Source: Oscillospiraceae bacterium (lineage in GTDB: Bacteria > Bacillota > Clostridia > Oscillospirales > Ruminococcaceae). Taken from it: DNA of 64,000 nt. The translations under genes were made by a program, and so were the position numbers. Location: positions 1-64,000 of the forward strand of contig CACXEO010000085.1 in the NCBI GenBank assembly GCA_902766785.1, written 5' to 3'. Below the pieces are notes generated by a model. The model worked only from the letters and a program-made list of their open reading frames with translations, was not told where the DNA came from and searched no databases. This document shows, in pieces, positions 15,358 through 23,796 of this stretch. Within the stretch, counting starts at the first letter, position 1, and every line of letters starts with the position of its first letter.

Positions 15358-17673
15358 GTGAAAACAGCATTGCAAATGAAAACTGCGGAACACTCAGGCC
15401 GTTTCCAAGGGGTTGAGGCGGTTATCCGGTATGGAATCGTCATCCTGCTGGCAGCACTTGCTTCCAACGCACGGCTGATCGGCGGCCTTGCAGGAATGGG
15501 GATTGCACTGTCTGCGGCGCTGCCCCGGAATTATTCCTATGCTGCTATTGCCGGCAGCCTATTGGGATATTACCTGTTTGGCAATTCTGCGGATCAAATG
15601 GTACTCTTGCCCGCGCTCCTTTTACTGCTGGCGGTCAAGCTTTTTGTCCGGCCTGCTGCCACACTCAAAGCAAGCCCGCTTTTACTTGGCCTAATTTCAT
15701 TCAGCATCCTGTTTTGCTGTGGGATGGGCGCCTCAATTGTTGAAGGAGCGGGAACAATGACTTACCTGCTGCGCGGATTTCAGTCCGTTCTTTGTTTCGC
15801 CGTCACCTTTTTCAGTTCAACGGCGGTTCGCGCTTTCTTTTCTTCCCGCGACCTGCGCCATTATACGACCAGGGAATATATCAGCATTGGCGTTGTCGCC
15901 GCTGTTTTTCTGGTTGCGCTTTGTGATATCCGGCTCTTTACTTTTTCTGTTGGCCGGATTGCCGGCGTGCTTGCAGTTCTGTACTTTATGGGAAAAGGCG
16001 GCTTTTTAAGCGCCGCAGTGGCGGCTGGTACGGCTGCGGCCCTTGCCCTTTACAGCGCCGATTTCGCCCCTTACTGCGGTGCGATGATGATGGCGGCAAT
16101 TTTGGGCAGCGCCCTGAAACCCGTTGGCAAGTTTGGGCAGGTGGCGGTTTTTCTCGCAATCAACACCTGCGGAAGCCTGCTTGTCAGCACCGGGCAGCCG
16201 ACAGTTGTCTACCTTCTCGACTCTTTTTTAGCGGCGGCGGTTATCGCAGTAATCCCTGCTCGTTTCCTGGGGCAGAGTTTTAACGCCCCGGCTGACGCTG
16301 CGGGAATGCAAAGCCCCGCCAAAGAGGGGGCCTGGCTTGCGAGCCGGCTGAAATTTGCTTCCCTTGCGATTCATGACCTGAGAACTTCAGTTGACATGGT
16401 CTCTGTTAAAATGCAGGAAAATGTCGTGCCGGACATCGCTTCGGTTTACCACCGGAGCGCGGACAGCGTCTGCCTTCACTGCGGTTTAAAAATGTTCTGT
16501 TGGGAGACCCAGTACGACGATACCTGGCAGGCGCTCCAGACGGTAACCCCGATCCTCAAAAAAGAGGGAAAAATCCGGGAAGAGCAGATGCCCCAGTATT
16601 TCCAGAACAAATGCTGCAAGTTCAGCGTCCTGACAAACGCTGTCAACCAGAATTACCAAAGTTATATTTCACACAAGCAGGCTGCGCGGATGGTGGAGGA
16701 GGCAAAGCAGGTTTCCTCCGAACAGCTTGACGGGGTAGCAGATATGCTTTGCGAAATCGGCGAAGAAATCGGCGCGGTCGCTTCGGTGGACGACAGGGGA
16801 ACGGAAAAGGTGCACACCGTTTTGCGCAATCTGAACGTAAATGCGGAGCAGATCGTCTGTTTTGCCGACCGTGACGGCAGAACGGGGGTAGAGCTCTACC
16901 TGAAAACCCCGGTTCCGGTCTCGGAACAGCTCCTTTGCGAAAACCTTTCCTCAGCCCTAGACCGGGATTTGGATCTGCCGAGCGTTACGGAAATCGGCGA
17001 GCAGGTTAAGCTTTCCTTTTTTGAAATGGCCCGTTACCGCGCCGATTTCCACGCTGAACAATACCCGGCGGCAGGGGAACAGCACTGCGGGGACTGCTAC
17101 GAGTCGTTCCTGGATTCAAAAGGCTTTTTTCACCTGGTCCTCAGCGACGGGATGGGGAGCGGCGGCCGTGCGGCAGTCGATTCAGTCATGACCTGCTCGT
17201 TTATTTTAAAGTTGATTAAGGCTGGCTTCGGTTTTGAATCGGCCATCAAACTGGTTAATTCCTCCCTTTTGGTCAAAGCGCCGGACGAGTCCCTTGCTAC
17301 CATCGACATCCTGCGGACTGACCTCTATACTGGAAAAATTGAAATTCTCAAAGCGGGCGCGGCACCCACCTTTGTCCTCAAAGGAAGCACGGTGCAGAAG
17401 CTGGAATCGGACTCTCTTCCGGTCGGCATTCTAAAAGGGGTGGGATTTGACCGGCAAAACTGCAAGCTCTCGGACGGCGACCTGGTTCTGATGGTTTCAG
17501 ACGGGGTTACCGCAACTGGGACCGACTGGATTGAAGCGGAACTGGAAATGAATGCCCGAAAGTCTACAAGGGAAATTGCCGGGCGGATTGCAAACGAGGC
17601 ACGCCGCCGGCGGATCGACGGCCATTCCGACGACGTAACGGTTGTCGCTGTCCGGATTGTGGCGGAGAATTGA
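15358..17673 (+). CDS. spoIIE: Stage II sporulation protein E, PP2C-type phosphatase
   Basis: SpoIIE dephosphorylates SpoIIAA to release sigma-F in the forespore and helps polar septation. The protein (771 residues) has about ten membrane segments in its first 320 residues, a cytoplasmic linker with a Cys cluster (CLHCGLKMFC), and a C-terminal PP2C domain with SDGMGSGGRA, MVSDGV and SDDVTVV metal-site motifs. I prefer GTG 15358, with AGAGGTG seven bases upstream, over the ATG at 15334, which has no good ribosome site. The promoter spacing implies Spo0A control. It converges on the next minus-strand gene. Confidence 0.96.
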   Translation: MKTALQMKTAEHSGRFQGVEAVIRYGIVILLAALASNARLIGGLAGMGIALSAALPRNYSYAAIAGSLLGYYLFGNSADQMVLLPALLLLLAVKLFVRPAATLKASPLLLGLISFSILFCCGMGASIVEGAGTMTYLLRGFQSVLCFAVTFFSSTAVRAFFSSRDLRHYTTREYISIGVVAAVFLVALCDIRLFTFSVGRIAGVLAVLYFMGKGGFLSAAVAAGTAAALALYSADFAPYCGAMMMAAILGSALKPVGKFGQVAVFLAINTCGSLLVSTGQPTVVYLLDSFLAAAVIAVIPARFLGQSFNAPADAAGMQSPAKEGAWLASRLKFASLAIHDLRTSVDMVSVKMQENVVPDIASVYHRSADSVCLHCGLKMFCWETQYDDTWQALQTVTPILKKEGKIREEQMPQYFQNKCCKFSVLTNAVNQNYQSYISHKQAARMVEEAKQVSSEQLDGVADMLCEIGEEIGAVASVDDRGTEKVHTVLRNLNVNAEQIVCFADRDGRTGVELYLKTPVPVSEQLLCENLSSALDRDLDLPSVTEIGEQVKLSFFEMARYRADFHAEQYPAAGEQHCGDCYESFLDSKGFFHLVLSDGMGSGGRAAVDSVMTCSFILKLIKAGFGFESAIKLVNSSLLVKAPDESLATIDILRTDLYTGKIEILKAGAAPTFVLKGSTVQKLESDSLPVGILKGVGFDRQNCKLSDGDLVLMVSDGVTATGTDWIEAELEMNARKSTREIAGRIANEARRRRIDGHSDDVTVVAVRIVAEN

Positions 17674-17717
17674 AAGGAAAAGGGCGCGGATGACGATCCG
17701 CGCCCTTTTCCTTTCAA
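17670..17717. terminator. Bidirectional terminator between spoIIE and the dehydrogenase gene
   Basis: A perfect 22-bp stem with a GACG loop (17692-17695), A-rich on its left arm and T-rich on its right, so it can terminate both convergent transcripts. Confidence 0.9.
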
Positions 17718-17724
17718 TTCGAGC

Positions 17725-18501
17725 TTACAGGCAGGTAAATCCGCCGTCAATAATCAGGTCAGCTCCGGTTGTATAGCTGGAAGCGGCACTCGCCAGATAA
17801 ATGACAGCGCCCGCCAGTTCATCCGGCGTTGCAAGACGATGCATCGGCACCGCATTTTCCCAGTAAGCAATCCAGTCCGGGTTGACGCTGGAAATCATTT
17901 CTGTCATCGTATACCCGGGGCTGATCGAATTAACCCGGATGCCATAGTCGGCGAGTTCCACAGCGAGCACTTTGGTCATGTGTACAACTCCTGCTTTGGA
18001 GGTGTTATAGGCGGCCTGCGGCTGAGGCAGGTTGACGATAGACCCTGAAATTGAGGCGGTGTTGATGATGGATCCCTTCACACTGTCCCGGATCATGTAT
18101 TTTGCAGCCGTATGGGCCATCAGGAAAGTGCCGTTTACGTTTACGTCAATGACCTTGAGCCATTCGTCATAGCTGAGTTCCACGACCGGCTTATGCTGGC
18201 AGATACCGGCGTTATTAAAAAGTACATCGAGCTGCCCGAAGGTTTTGACAAAGTCGGCAATGGTGTTTTCCACCTCGTCCGGATTTGAAATATTACAGCC
18301 GTACCCCTTGGTACGAACGCCGTATTCCGCTGCGATTTCGTCCGCCGCTTTTTTTGCAGCCTGCTCTTTTGTACCAACGATGCCGATGTTCGCCCCGGCG
18401 TCTGCCAGGCAGCCGGCGACCACGCGGCCGATTCCGCGGCTGCCGCCCGTTACGAGGATGTTTTTGCCTTTAAGCGAAAAGCGTTCCATAAATGATGACA
18501 C
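17725..18501 (-). CDS. Short-chain dehydrogenase/reductase
   Basis: A 258-residue classical SDR with TGGSRGIG at about residues 18-25 for NAD(P) binding, NNAG near 95, catalytic Ser in NTASISGS and YNTSK as the Tyr-Lys pair. The ISPGYTMTEM segment and overall sequence resemble sugar-alcohol and ketose reductases (sorbose or mannitol type), but the substrate cannot be called. It lies downstream of the class II aldolase on the same strand with a hairpin between them, so a shared sugar pathway is possible but not shown. Confidence 0.9.
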   Translation of the reverse strand: MSSFMERFSLKGKNILVTGGSRGIGRVVAGCLADAGANIGIVGTKEQAAKKAADEIAAEYGVRTKGYGCNISNPDEVENTIADFVKTFGQLDVLFNNAGICQHKPVVELSYDEWLKVIDVNVNGTFLMAHTAAKYMIRDSVKGSIINTASISGSIVNLPQPQAAYNTSKAGVVHMTKVLAVELADYGIRVNSISPGYTMTEMISSVNPDWIAYWENAVPMHRLATPDELAGAVIYLASAASSYTTGADLIIDGGFTCL

Positions 18502-18609
18502 TGTGATGTTCTCTCCCTTTCAACATTTTATTTTTTTCAGAATATCATGGAGATGTTCTAAATGCAAGAAACAAATTGTAAAGCAAAATAATTTTAAGAA
18601 AAGTAAAAA

Positions 18610-18640
18610 CAAAAAACCGGAACGGCTGTTCCGGCTTTTC
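18610..18640 (-). terminator. Terminator after the aldolase gene
   Basis: Stem CCGGAAC (18617-18623) / GTTCCGG (18628-18634) with an A-run on its left (18611-18616), which is a T-run on the minus strand. Confidence 0.8.
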
Positions 18641-18658
18641 TTTTGAAAAAGAGGATTT

Positions 18659-19522
18659 TTATGCTTTGTTAACAGAACCGAAAAGCTCCATTTTTTCTTT
18701 AACAGTTGCTTTAATAGCCTCAAAGCCCGGTGCTAAGAGTTTACGCGGGTCAAAACCTTTGCCTTCCAGGTCTTTTCCAGCCTCGACGTATTTACGGGTA
18801 GCAGCTGCAAAACTCAGCTGGCACTCGGTATTGACGTTAATTTTGGAAACGCCGAGAGAGATTGCGGTTTTGATCATATCTTCCGGAATGCCGGTACCGC
18901 CGTGAAGGACTAAGGGCATCTCGCCGGTCAGCTTCTGGATTTCGGCCAGTACGTCAAAATCAAGACCTTTCCAGTTCGCTGGGTATTTTCCGTGGATGTT
19001 ACCGATTCCGGCGGCCAGCATGGTTACGCCCAGGTCGGCGATCATTTTACACTCGTTCGGATCTGCAACTTCACCCGCGCCGACAACGCCATCTTCCTCG
19101 CCGCCGATGGAACCGACTTCCGCTTCAAGGGACATCCCCTTTTCCGCGGTGATTTTAACAAGCTCTTTTGTTTTGGCAATGTTCTCTTCGATCGGGTAAT
19201 GGGAACCGTCGAACATAATAGAAGAGAAGCCTGCCTCAATGCATTTTAAGCAGCCTTCGTAGGAACCATGGTCGAGATGGAGGGCGACCGGCACCGTGAT
19301 CTTCAGCTCTTCGAGCATGCCGTTAACCATACCGACAATGGTTTTATAGCCGGCCATGTATTTACCTGCACCTTCCGAAACACCAAGAATGACCGGGGAG
19401 TTGTTTTCCTGTGCGGTCAGCAACACGGCTTTGGTCCACTCCAGATTGTTGATGTTGAACTGGCCGACTGCGTATTTTCCAGCTTTCGCCTTGGTAAGCA
19501 TTTCTTTTGCAGAAACTAACAT
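18659..19522 (-). CDS. fba: Class II fructose-bisphosphate aldolase
   Basis: A 287-residue zinc aldolase that splits fructose-1,6-bisphosphate in glycolysis. LHLDHGSYEGC carries the catalytic Asp and a zinc His. The EAEVGSIGGEEDGV block, LHGGTGIP with a zinc His, and KINVNTECQ follow in family order. The TagatoseBP/FbaA-type length and start (MLVSAKEML) fit. A GGAGG site precedes the ATG. It has its own terminator. A tagatose-bisphosphate aldolase (GatY type) is the main alternative, but FBA is likelier in this group. Confidence 0.95.
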   Translation of the reverse strand: MLVSAKEMLTKAKAGKYAVGQFNINNLEWTKAVLLTAQENNSPVILGVSEGAGKYMAGYKTIVGMVNGMLEELKITVPVALHLDHGSYEGCLKCIEAGFSSIMFDGSHYPIEENIAKTKELVKITAEKGMSLEAEVGSIGGEEDGVVGAGEVADPNECKMIADLGVTMLAAGIGNIHGKYPANWKGLDFDVLAEIQKLTGEMPLVLHGGTGIPEDMIKTAISLGVSKINVNTECQLSFAAATRKYVEAGKDLEGKGFDPRKLLAPGFEAIKATVKEKMELFGSVNKA

Positions 19523-19616
19523 TTAAAAATCCTCCGTTCATGTTTTTTAATTAACGAATTTATTATACACGAAAAAGCGTGCAAAAGCAAACCTTTTGTA
19601 AAAGGGAAAACGGTTT

Positions 19617-20450
19617 TTATCCGCTTTTTTTCTCAGGCCCTTCCAACATCCCGCACCGGATGCTGTGAAAAAGGTATTGCTGGGCAACTCCGGCACTTTC
19701 AAGCGCAAAGGAAGGCAGTCCCGCCGGATAATATCGTTCCATGACCCGTTTAATCCATGTGTCGACCGGGAAGGCTTCAAGCCGGTGAAAGCCATAGAGG
19801 AGGGCACAGTCCGCCACTTTTGGGCCTACCCCCATAATCTGCATCAATTCGGCTTTTGCTTCTTCGTAGGGAAGGGACGCGGCTTTATTTAGTTCAAGCT
19901 GCCCGGAGGCTACCTTCCGGGCAGCGTCGAGGATGTATTTTGCCCGGAAACCCGCCCGCAGCCCGGAAAGCCCGTCCAGGTCGCAAGAAGCGATCCGCTC
20001 CGGGGAAGGAAAGCCGTACCGGCTCTCCCCGAGAGACTCCCCGAACTGTTCGCAGAGACGTTTGACAATTCCTTTAATCCGGGGAATGTTGTTGTTCTGG
20101 GAGAGGATAAACGAGCAAAGAGCTTCCCAGGGGTTCTGCCGCAGGATGGTGATCCCGCCGGCGAATTCGCAGGCAGTTTTGAGCACAGGGTCTGCCTGGT
20201 AGAGCTTTTTCCAGGCGGGATATTCGCCGTCTAGGTCAAAATAGTTTTGCCAAAAGGGGAGGGCGTCCTCCGTTATGCCATAAAGAAGGAGCGTTTCGCC
20301 CTCCTGCCTTACTGTAAGCGGCTGGTTGCCCGCAATACCCCGGTAAAACGCCCCGTCCGCCTCCCAGCGGAAGGACTGCCCGCAGTCCAGCGTATCCGCA
20401 AGGGAAAAGCCCGGGGCGGAAAGGGAAAATGAAGTTGGTTTTACAGCCAT
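19617..20450 (-). CDS. 8-oxoguanine DNA glycosylase (OGG1/AlkA-type HhH-GPD)
   Basis: A 277-residue base-excision repair glycosylase/lyase. The N-terminal OGG_N domain (DTLDCGQSFRW) is followed by the helix-hairpin-helix domain: SQNNNIPRIKGIVKRL, then GVGPKVADC with the Schiff-base Lys, and PVDTW with the catalytic Asp, matching human OGG1 K249/D268. I chose ATG 20450 because AAAGGAG is ten bases upstream; the GTG nine bases earlier is too close to it. It is divergent from a membrane protein gene. Confidence 0.92.
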   Translation of the reverse strand: MAVKPTSFSLSAPGFSLADTLDCGQSFRWEADGAFYRGIAGNQPLTVRQEGETLLLYGITEDALPFWQNYFDLDGEYPAWKKLYQADPVLKTACEFAGGITILRQNPWEALCSFILSQNNNIPRIKGIVKRLCEQFGESLGESRYGFPSPERIASCDLDGLSGLRAGFRAKYILDAARKVASGQLELNKAASLPYEEAKAELMQIMGVGPKVADCALLYGFHRLEAFPVDTWIKRVMERYYPAGLPSFALESAGVAQQYLFHSIRCGMLEGPEKKSG

Positions 20451-20541
20451 GGGCCGCACGCTCCTTTTGCTTGTCTGCTTACCAGTTTACCATAAAATCC
20501 TGAATTTCGACAGAGGGGGGCGCGGAAAATGGGACTGGAAA

Positions 20542-20570
20542 TTGCAGGATACAAAAAAACAAGGTATAAT
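20542..20570 (+). promoter_or_regulatory. Sigma-A promoter of the YczE-like gene
   Basis: TTGCAG, a spacer of 17 bp and TATAAT ending near 20570, about 70 bp before the GTG start. The -35 is a partial match. Confidence 0.55.
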
Positions 20571-20637
20571 AAAATAGATTAAAAAAGCCCATCCGCAGCA
20601 TACTCTGGTGCGGGCGGAATGAGAAAGGGCGGATAAA

Positions 20638-21312
20638 GTGGCAGAAAAAGTAAGACGGTATGGTTTGTTTTTGGCGGGCCTTTTTGTAATGGCCCTTGGA
20701 ATTGCGCTGATGGTCAAGGCGAAGCTGGGTACGTCGCCTATTTCTTCCCTGCCGTATATTTTCAGCCTGCGCTTTACTGCTATATCGCTGGGCAGCTTTA
20801 CAATCCTTTGGAATTTGCTGTTGATCCTGGGACAGGCCGTAGTGCTGCGCAGAAAGTTCCGGTGGTATCAGTTGATCCAAATCCCGCTCACCCTTATTTT
20901 CGGGGCATTTGTAGACCTTGCAAAAGAATTGCTCGGCTTTTTGAACCCCGAAAACTACCTGTTCCAGGCTGCTGTTTTGCTGTTTGGCTGCCTTGTTTTG
21001 GCTTTCGGCGTGAGCCTCACGGTGCTCGCCGGAGTGGTTATGAATTCGGGTGAAGCGTTTGTTGCGGCTGTAGCGGAACAGACGGGAAAGGATTTTGGGC
21101 TGGTTAAGGTCTTTTTTGACAGTTCTCTGGTCCTTCTTTCCGCAGGGCTTTCCTTTGCTTTCTTCGGGATGGTTGCAGGCGTCCGGGAGGGTACGGTTAT
21201 CGCAGCCCTTTTGTCCGGGTTTATTATCCGTGTTTTTAACCGCCTTTTAGGCCCGGAGGCGGAACGCTGGCTGACCGGTTCCCAAGCCGGGGAGGAAACG
21301 GCTTCAAAATAG
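20638..21312 (+). CDS. YczE/YyaS/YitT-type integral membrane protein
   Basis: A 224-residue protein with about five hydrophobic segments. The opening GLFLAGLFVMALGIALMV.AKLGTSPISSLP pattern is typical of the YczE/DUF6198 and YitT-like families, whose transported substrate is unknown. The GTG start at 20638 follows GAAAGGGCGG. It stands alone, with its own promoter. Assignment rests on the N-terminal signature and the membrane pattern. Confidence 0.8.
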   Translation: MAEKVRRYGLFLAGLFVMALGIALMVKAKLGTSPISSLPYIFSLRFTAISLGSFTILWNLLLILGQAVVLRRKFRWYQLIQIPLTLIFGAFVDLAKELLGFLNPENYLFQAAVLLFGCLVLAFGVSLTVLAGVVMNSGEAFVAAVAEQTGKDFGLVKVFFDSSLVLLSAGLSFAFFGMVAGVREGTVIAALLSGFIIRVFNRLLGPEAERWLTGSQAGEETASK

Positions 21313-21425
21313 GCGTACAGCCATGTTGAATCCTGCCGGTTTTATTGCCGCGGACGGCGGGAGCAGTCTTTTAAATAATTTACAAATATAGATCACCGAT
21401 GCGCGGCGGTAGAATGGAGGATCAA

Positions 21426-22094
21426 ATGCAGGAACGTATTTACACCATCCCGATCAGTGAAGTTTTTGAACCGAGGGACGGCTGCCCGCTTTGCCGTCTG
21501 CGGGATATGTTGGAAGAGCGCTGTGTGGAATACATAACGGGCGCGGCCATGATGGAGCCCGACGTCCGAATGGAGACCAACCGCCTTGGCTTCTGCAAGG
21601 ACCATTTTGAAATGATGCGCGCCCGTAAAAACCGGCTTTCCTTAGCGCTGATGTTGGAAACACGGCTTGCCGAGGTGCATAAAAACTTTTTTAAGAAAAA
21701 AGGCCTGTTTGGTAAGAAGCAGGAAAAACGCGAGCCGACCTGTTATGTCTGCCAGAAAATAGACGGTGTTATGGAGGGGATGGTGGACAACATCCTGAAA
21801 CTGTTTGTTTCCGACGCCGATTTTCAAAAGCTGTTTTCCGAACAGGAGACGGTCTGCCTGCCGCATTATGAACTTCTGATGGAAAGAGCTGCCCGGAAAT
21901 TTTCAAAAAAACAGCTTCCGGCTTTTCAGAAAGCGCTTGACCCGCTGACTGAGCGCTACCTTGCCGCGCTGACGGAGGACGTACACTTTTTTACCACCCG
22001 GTTCGACTACCGGTTTGGCGGCAAGGATGCCGAATGGGGCAATTCAAAGGATTCCATTGAGCGTGCTATCTGGTTTTTGACTTCGCGGAAATAA
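21426..22094 (+). CDS. DUF6062-like cysteine-motif protein
   Basis: A 222-residue soluble protein opening IYTIPISEVFEP.DGCPLCRL, with further Cys/His sites (FCKDHFEMM, CYVCQKI, CLPHYELL) that look like two or three zinc-binding CxxC...CxxH units. This pattern is shared by uncharacterised DUF6062 proteins of Clostridia. I chose ATG 21426, directly after GGAGG; two upstream ATGs (21399, 21414) have weaker sites and 21414 overlaps that GGAGG. Function unknown. Confidence 0.75.
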   Translation: MQERIYTIPISEVFEPRDGCPLCRLRDMLEERCVEYITGAAMMEPDVRMETNRLGFCKDHFEMMRARKNRLSLALMLETRLAEVHKNFFKKKGLFGKKQEKREPTCYVCQKIDGVMEGMVDNILKLFVSDADFQKLFSEQETVCLPHYELLMERAARKFSKKQLPAFQKALDPLTERYLAALTEDVHFFTTRFDYRFGGKDAEWGNSKDSIERAIWFLTSRK

Positions 22095-22419
22095 CCGCAC
22101 AAATGTTCGAATCTGACAGGATGTATATTTTATGTATAAAATGAATATACAAATGGTATCATAAAAAATCTTTTTTCCACAGTTTGTCGGAAAAACTGCA
22201 ATCCGTTAACGGCGCGGGTTTTCCACTTTCTCCACAGGGTTTTCAACAGCTGTGAGCACAGTTTTTCGCAATTGTGAACGCTTGGAAACAAAATAACTAC
22301 AAAATGTATATTTAAAACCGGTTCTGTCAATGTTTTTGTTGAAAACCTTGTTTAAACGGTTTAAAGATTGCGGTAAAACGGTATTTGGCCGTATTGTGGA
22401 AAGTGGGGAAGAGCGTAAA
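22095..22419. other. AT-rich gap with scattered DnaA-box-like sites
   Basis: About 325 bp without a supported gene. It contains TTTTCCACA (22173-22181) and TTCTCCACA (22228-22236), each one mismatch from the DnaA box, and weaker copies nearby. An upstream in-frame ATG (22330) extends the next gene but lacks a ribosome site. Confidence 0.4.
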
Positions 22420-22689
22420 ATGGTTAAAGGGGTTAATAAGCAAATCGTTGAAATCGTCAACACGGAAAATGAGTATTTTGAGAAAGCCATTCTTTTTGTC
22501 AATCCGGAAAAATTTGAGTCGGAGCGGGATGAACTGCGGGAACAAGCCGATTTATTTGTAGATGCGTATATCCGGAAAAAAGGGCGGAGGCCCCGCCGGA
22601 TGTGTACCTGTGCCTTCAGGAACTTTTTAAAGGTGGGGGGTGGCGCTTTGGGTGGCGCTTTGGTATCTGCACTGTTGCTGCTTCACTAA
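22420..22689 (+). CDS. Small conserved-looking protein with a C-terminal hydrophobic tail
   Basis: An 89-residue protein from ATG 22420 opening MVKGVNKQIVEIVNTENEYFEKAILFVNPEK, then a helical Glu/Arg stretch, a basic RKKGRRPRR patch and a Gly/Ala/Leu hydrophobic tail at the end that could anchor it in the membrane. I recall similar short proteins in Ruminococcaceae without a known role. GGGGAAGAG precedes the start. Function unknown. Confidence 0.7.
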   Translation: MVKGVNKQIVEIVNTENEYFEKAILFVNPEKFESERDELREQADLFVDAYIRKKGRRPRRMCTCAFRNFLKVGGGALGGALVSALLLLH

Positions 22690-22976
22690 AATTTGGCTTT
22701 AAAAACAAGGGCAAGAACTGTTTTATTTTGTCGGAAGTTGTGGTATAATAATTCCAAATTATTTGGCAGGGCGGCGTTTCAGCGTGCCTTGCCGTCTGCG
22801 GTGCGAACCGTAATTGGTATATATTATACCATGCATCCTTTTTTGTTTCCGTAAAAGGCGGCTTGGGTGATGGTATAATACCTGTATGGATACAGGCGTT
22901 ATGCCGCTTTCTTTTTATAACGGCGGCAAAAGAGAAGATTGCCCGGCAGCGGCCGGCTTGGACAGAAAGGGAAGCG

Positions 22977-23750
22977 ATGAGGGAAAGTGAAAACCGCCGC
23001 GGAGAGGAAAATAGCGTCATTGCGGGACGCAATGCTGTTTTAGAGGCGCTGAACGCCGGGGTGGAATTGGATAAGCTGTTTGTTGCCGACCGGCAGCAGA
23101 CTGGGAGTATCAATAAAATTGTGGCGCTGGCCCGTCAGCGCGGCGTAGTGGTCAAACAGGTGAGCGACCAAAAGCTAAGCGCGATCTGTGGAGGAGAAAA
23201 TCATCAGGGTGTGGTGGCGACGGCGTGCTGCGCACATTATGCCACGGTAGAAGAGCTTTTAGAGGCGGCTTCTCAAAAGGGGGAATCCCCTTTCCTGATT
23301 CTGGCCGATGGAGTGGAGGATCCCCACAACCTCGGAGCTCTTATCCGGACAGCGGAGGCTGCGGGCGCACATGGGCTTATCATTCCCAAACGCCGGAGTG
23401 CGTCCCTTTCGGCTATTGTGCAGAAAACGTCCGCCGGGGCGGTAAATCACCTTCCAGTGGCCCGGGTTGCAAATCTTGCGGCTGTTATGGACCGCCTCAA
23501 AGAAGAAGGCCTGTGGTTTTACGCTGCAGATATGGAAGGATCTTCCTGGTGTGAGCAGGATTATTCCGGCCCCTGCGGGCTGGTCATTGGTTCTGAAGGG
23601 GAAGGCGTGAGCCGCTTGGTGTTGGAAAAATGCGACTTCCGCGTCAGCCTTCCAATGCTTGGCAAGGTGACTTCTCTCAACGCATCGGTCGCGGGGGGCA
23701 TCCTGATGTATGAAATAGCCCGGCAGAGGCTGAATTTAAGAGCAAAATAG
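22977..23750 (+). CDS. rlmB: 23S rRNA 2'-O-ribose methyltransferase, TrmH/RlmB family
   Basis: A 257-residue SpoU-class (trefoil knot) methyltransferase, probably modifying G2251 of 23S rRNA with SAM. The N-terminal substrate-binding domain (IAGRNAVLEAL) is followed by the three SpoU motifs: LADGVEDPHNLGALIRTAEAAG, LVIGSEGEGVSR and LPMLGKVTSLNASVAGGILMYE. I chose ATG 22977 with AAGGGAAG upstream, giving the family start; the longer frame to 22863 is not family-like. Paralogue specificity within TrmH/RlmB cannot be fixed from sequence alone. Confidence 0.92.
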   Translation: MRESENRRGEENSVIAGRNAVLEALNAGVELDKLFVADRQQTGSINKIVALARQRGVVVKQVSDQKLSAICGGENHQGVVATACCAHYATVEELLEAASQKGESPFLILADGVEDPHNLGALIRTAEAAGAHGLIIPKRRSASLSAIVQKTSAGAVNHLPVARVANLAAVMDRLKEEGLWFYAADMEGSSWCEQDYSGPCGLVIGSEGEGVSRLVLEKCDFRVSLPMLGKVTSLNASVAGGILMYEIARQRLNLRAK

Positions 23751-23796
23751 AAATTCAATCATATAGAAGCTGAATGAGATTAATGCGGAGGGAAGA

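Noticed and set aside
22150..22420. DnaA-box cluster suggesting a replication origin or titration site
   Set aside because: Only two sites are within one mismatch of the consensus, and no dnaA, dnaN or unwinding-element context is present.
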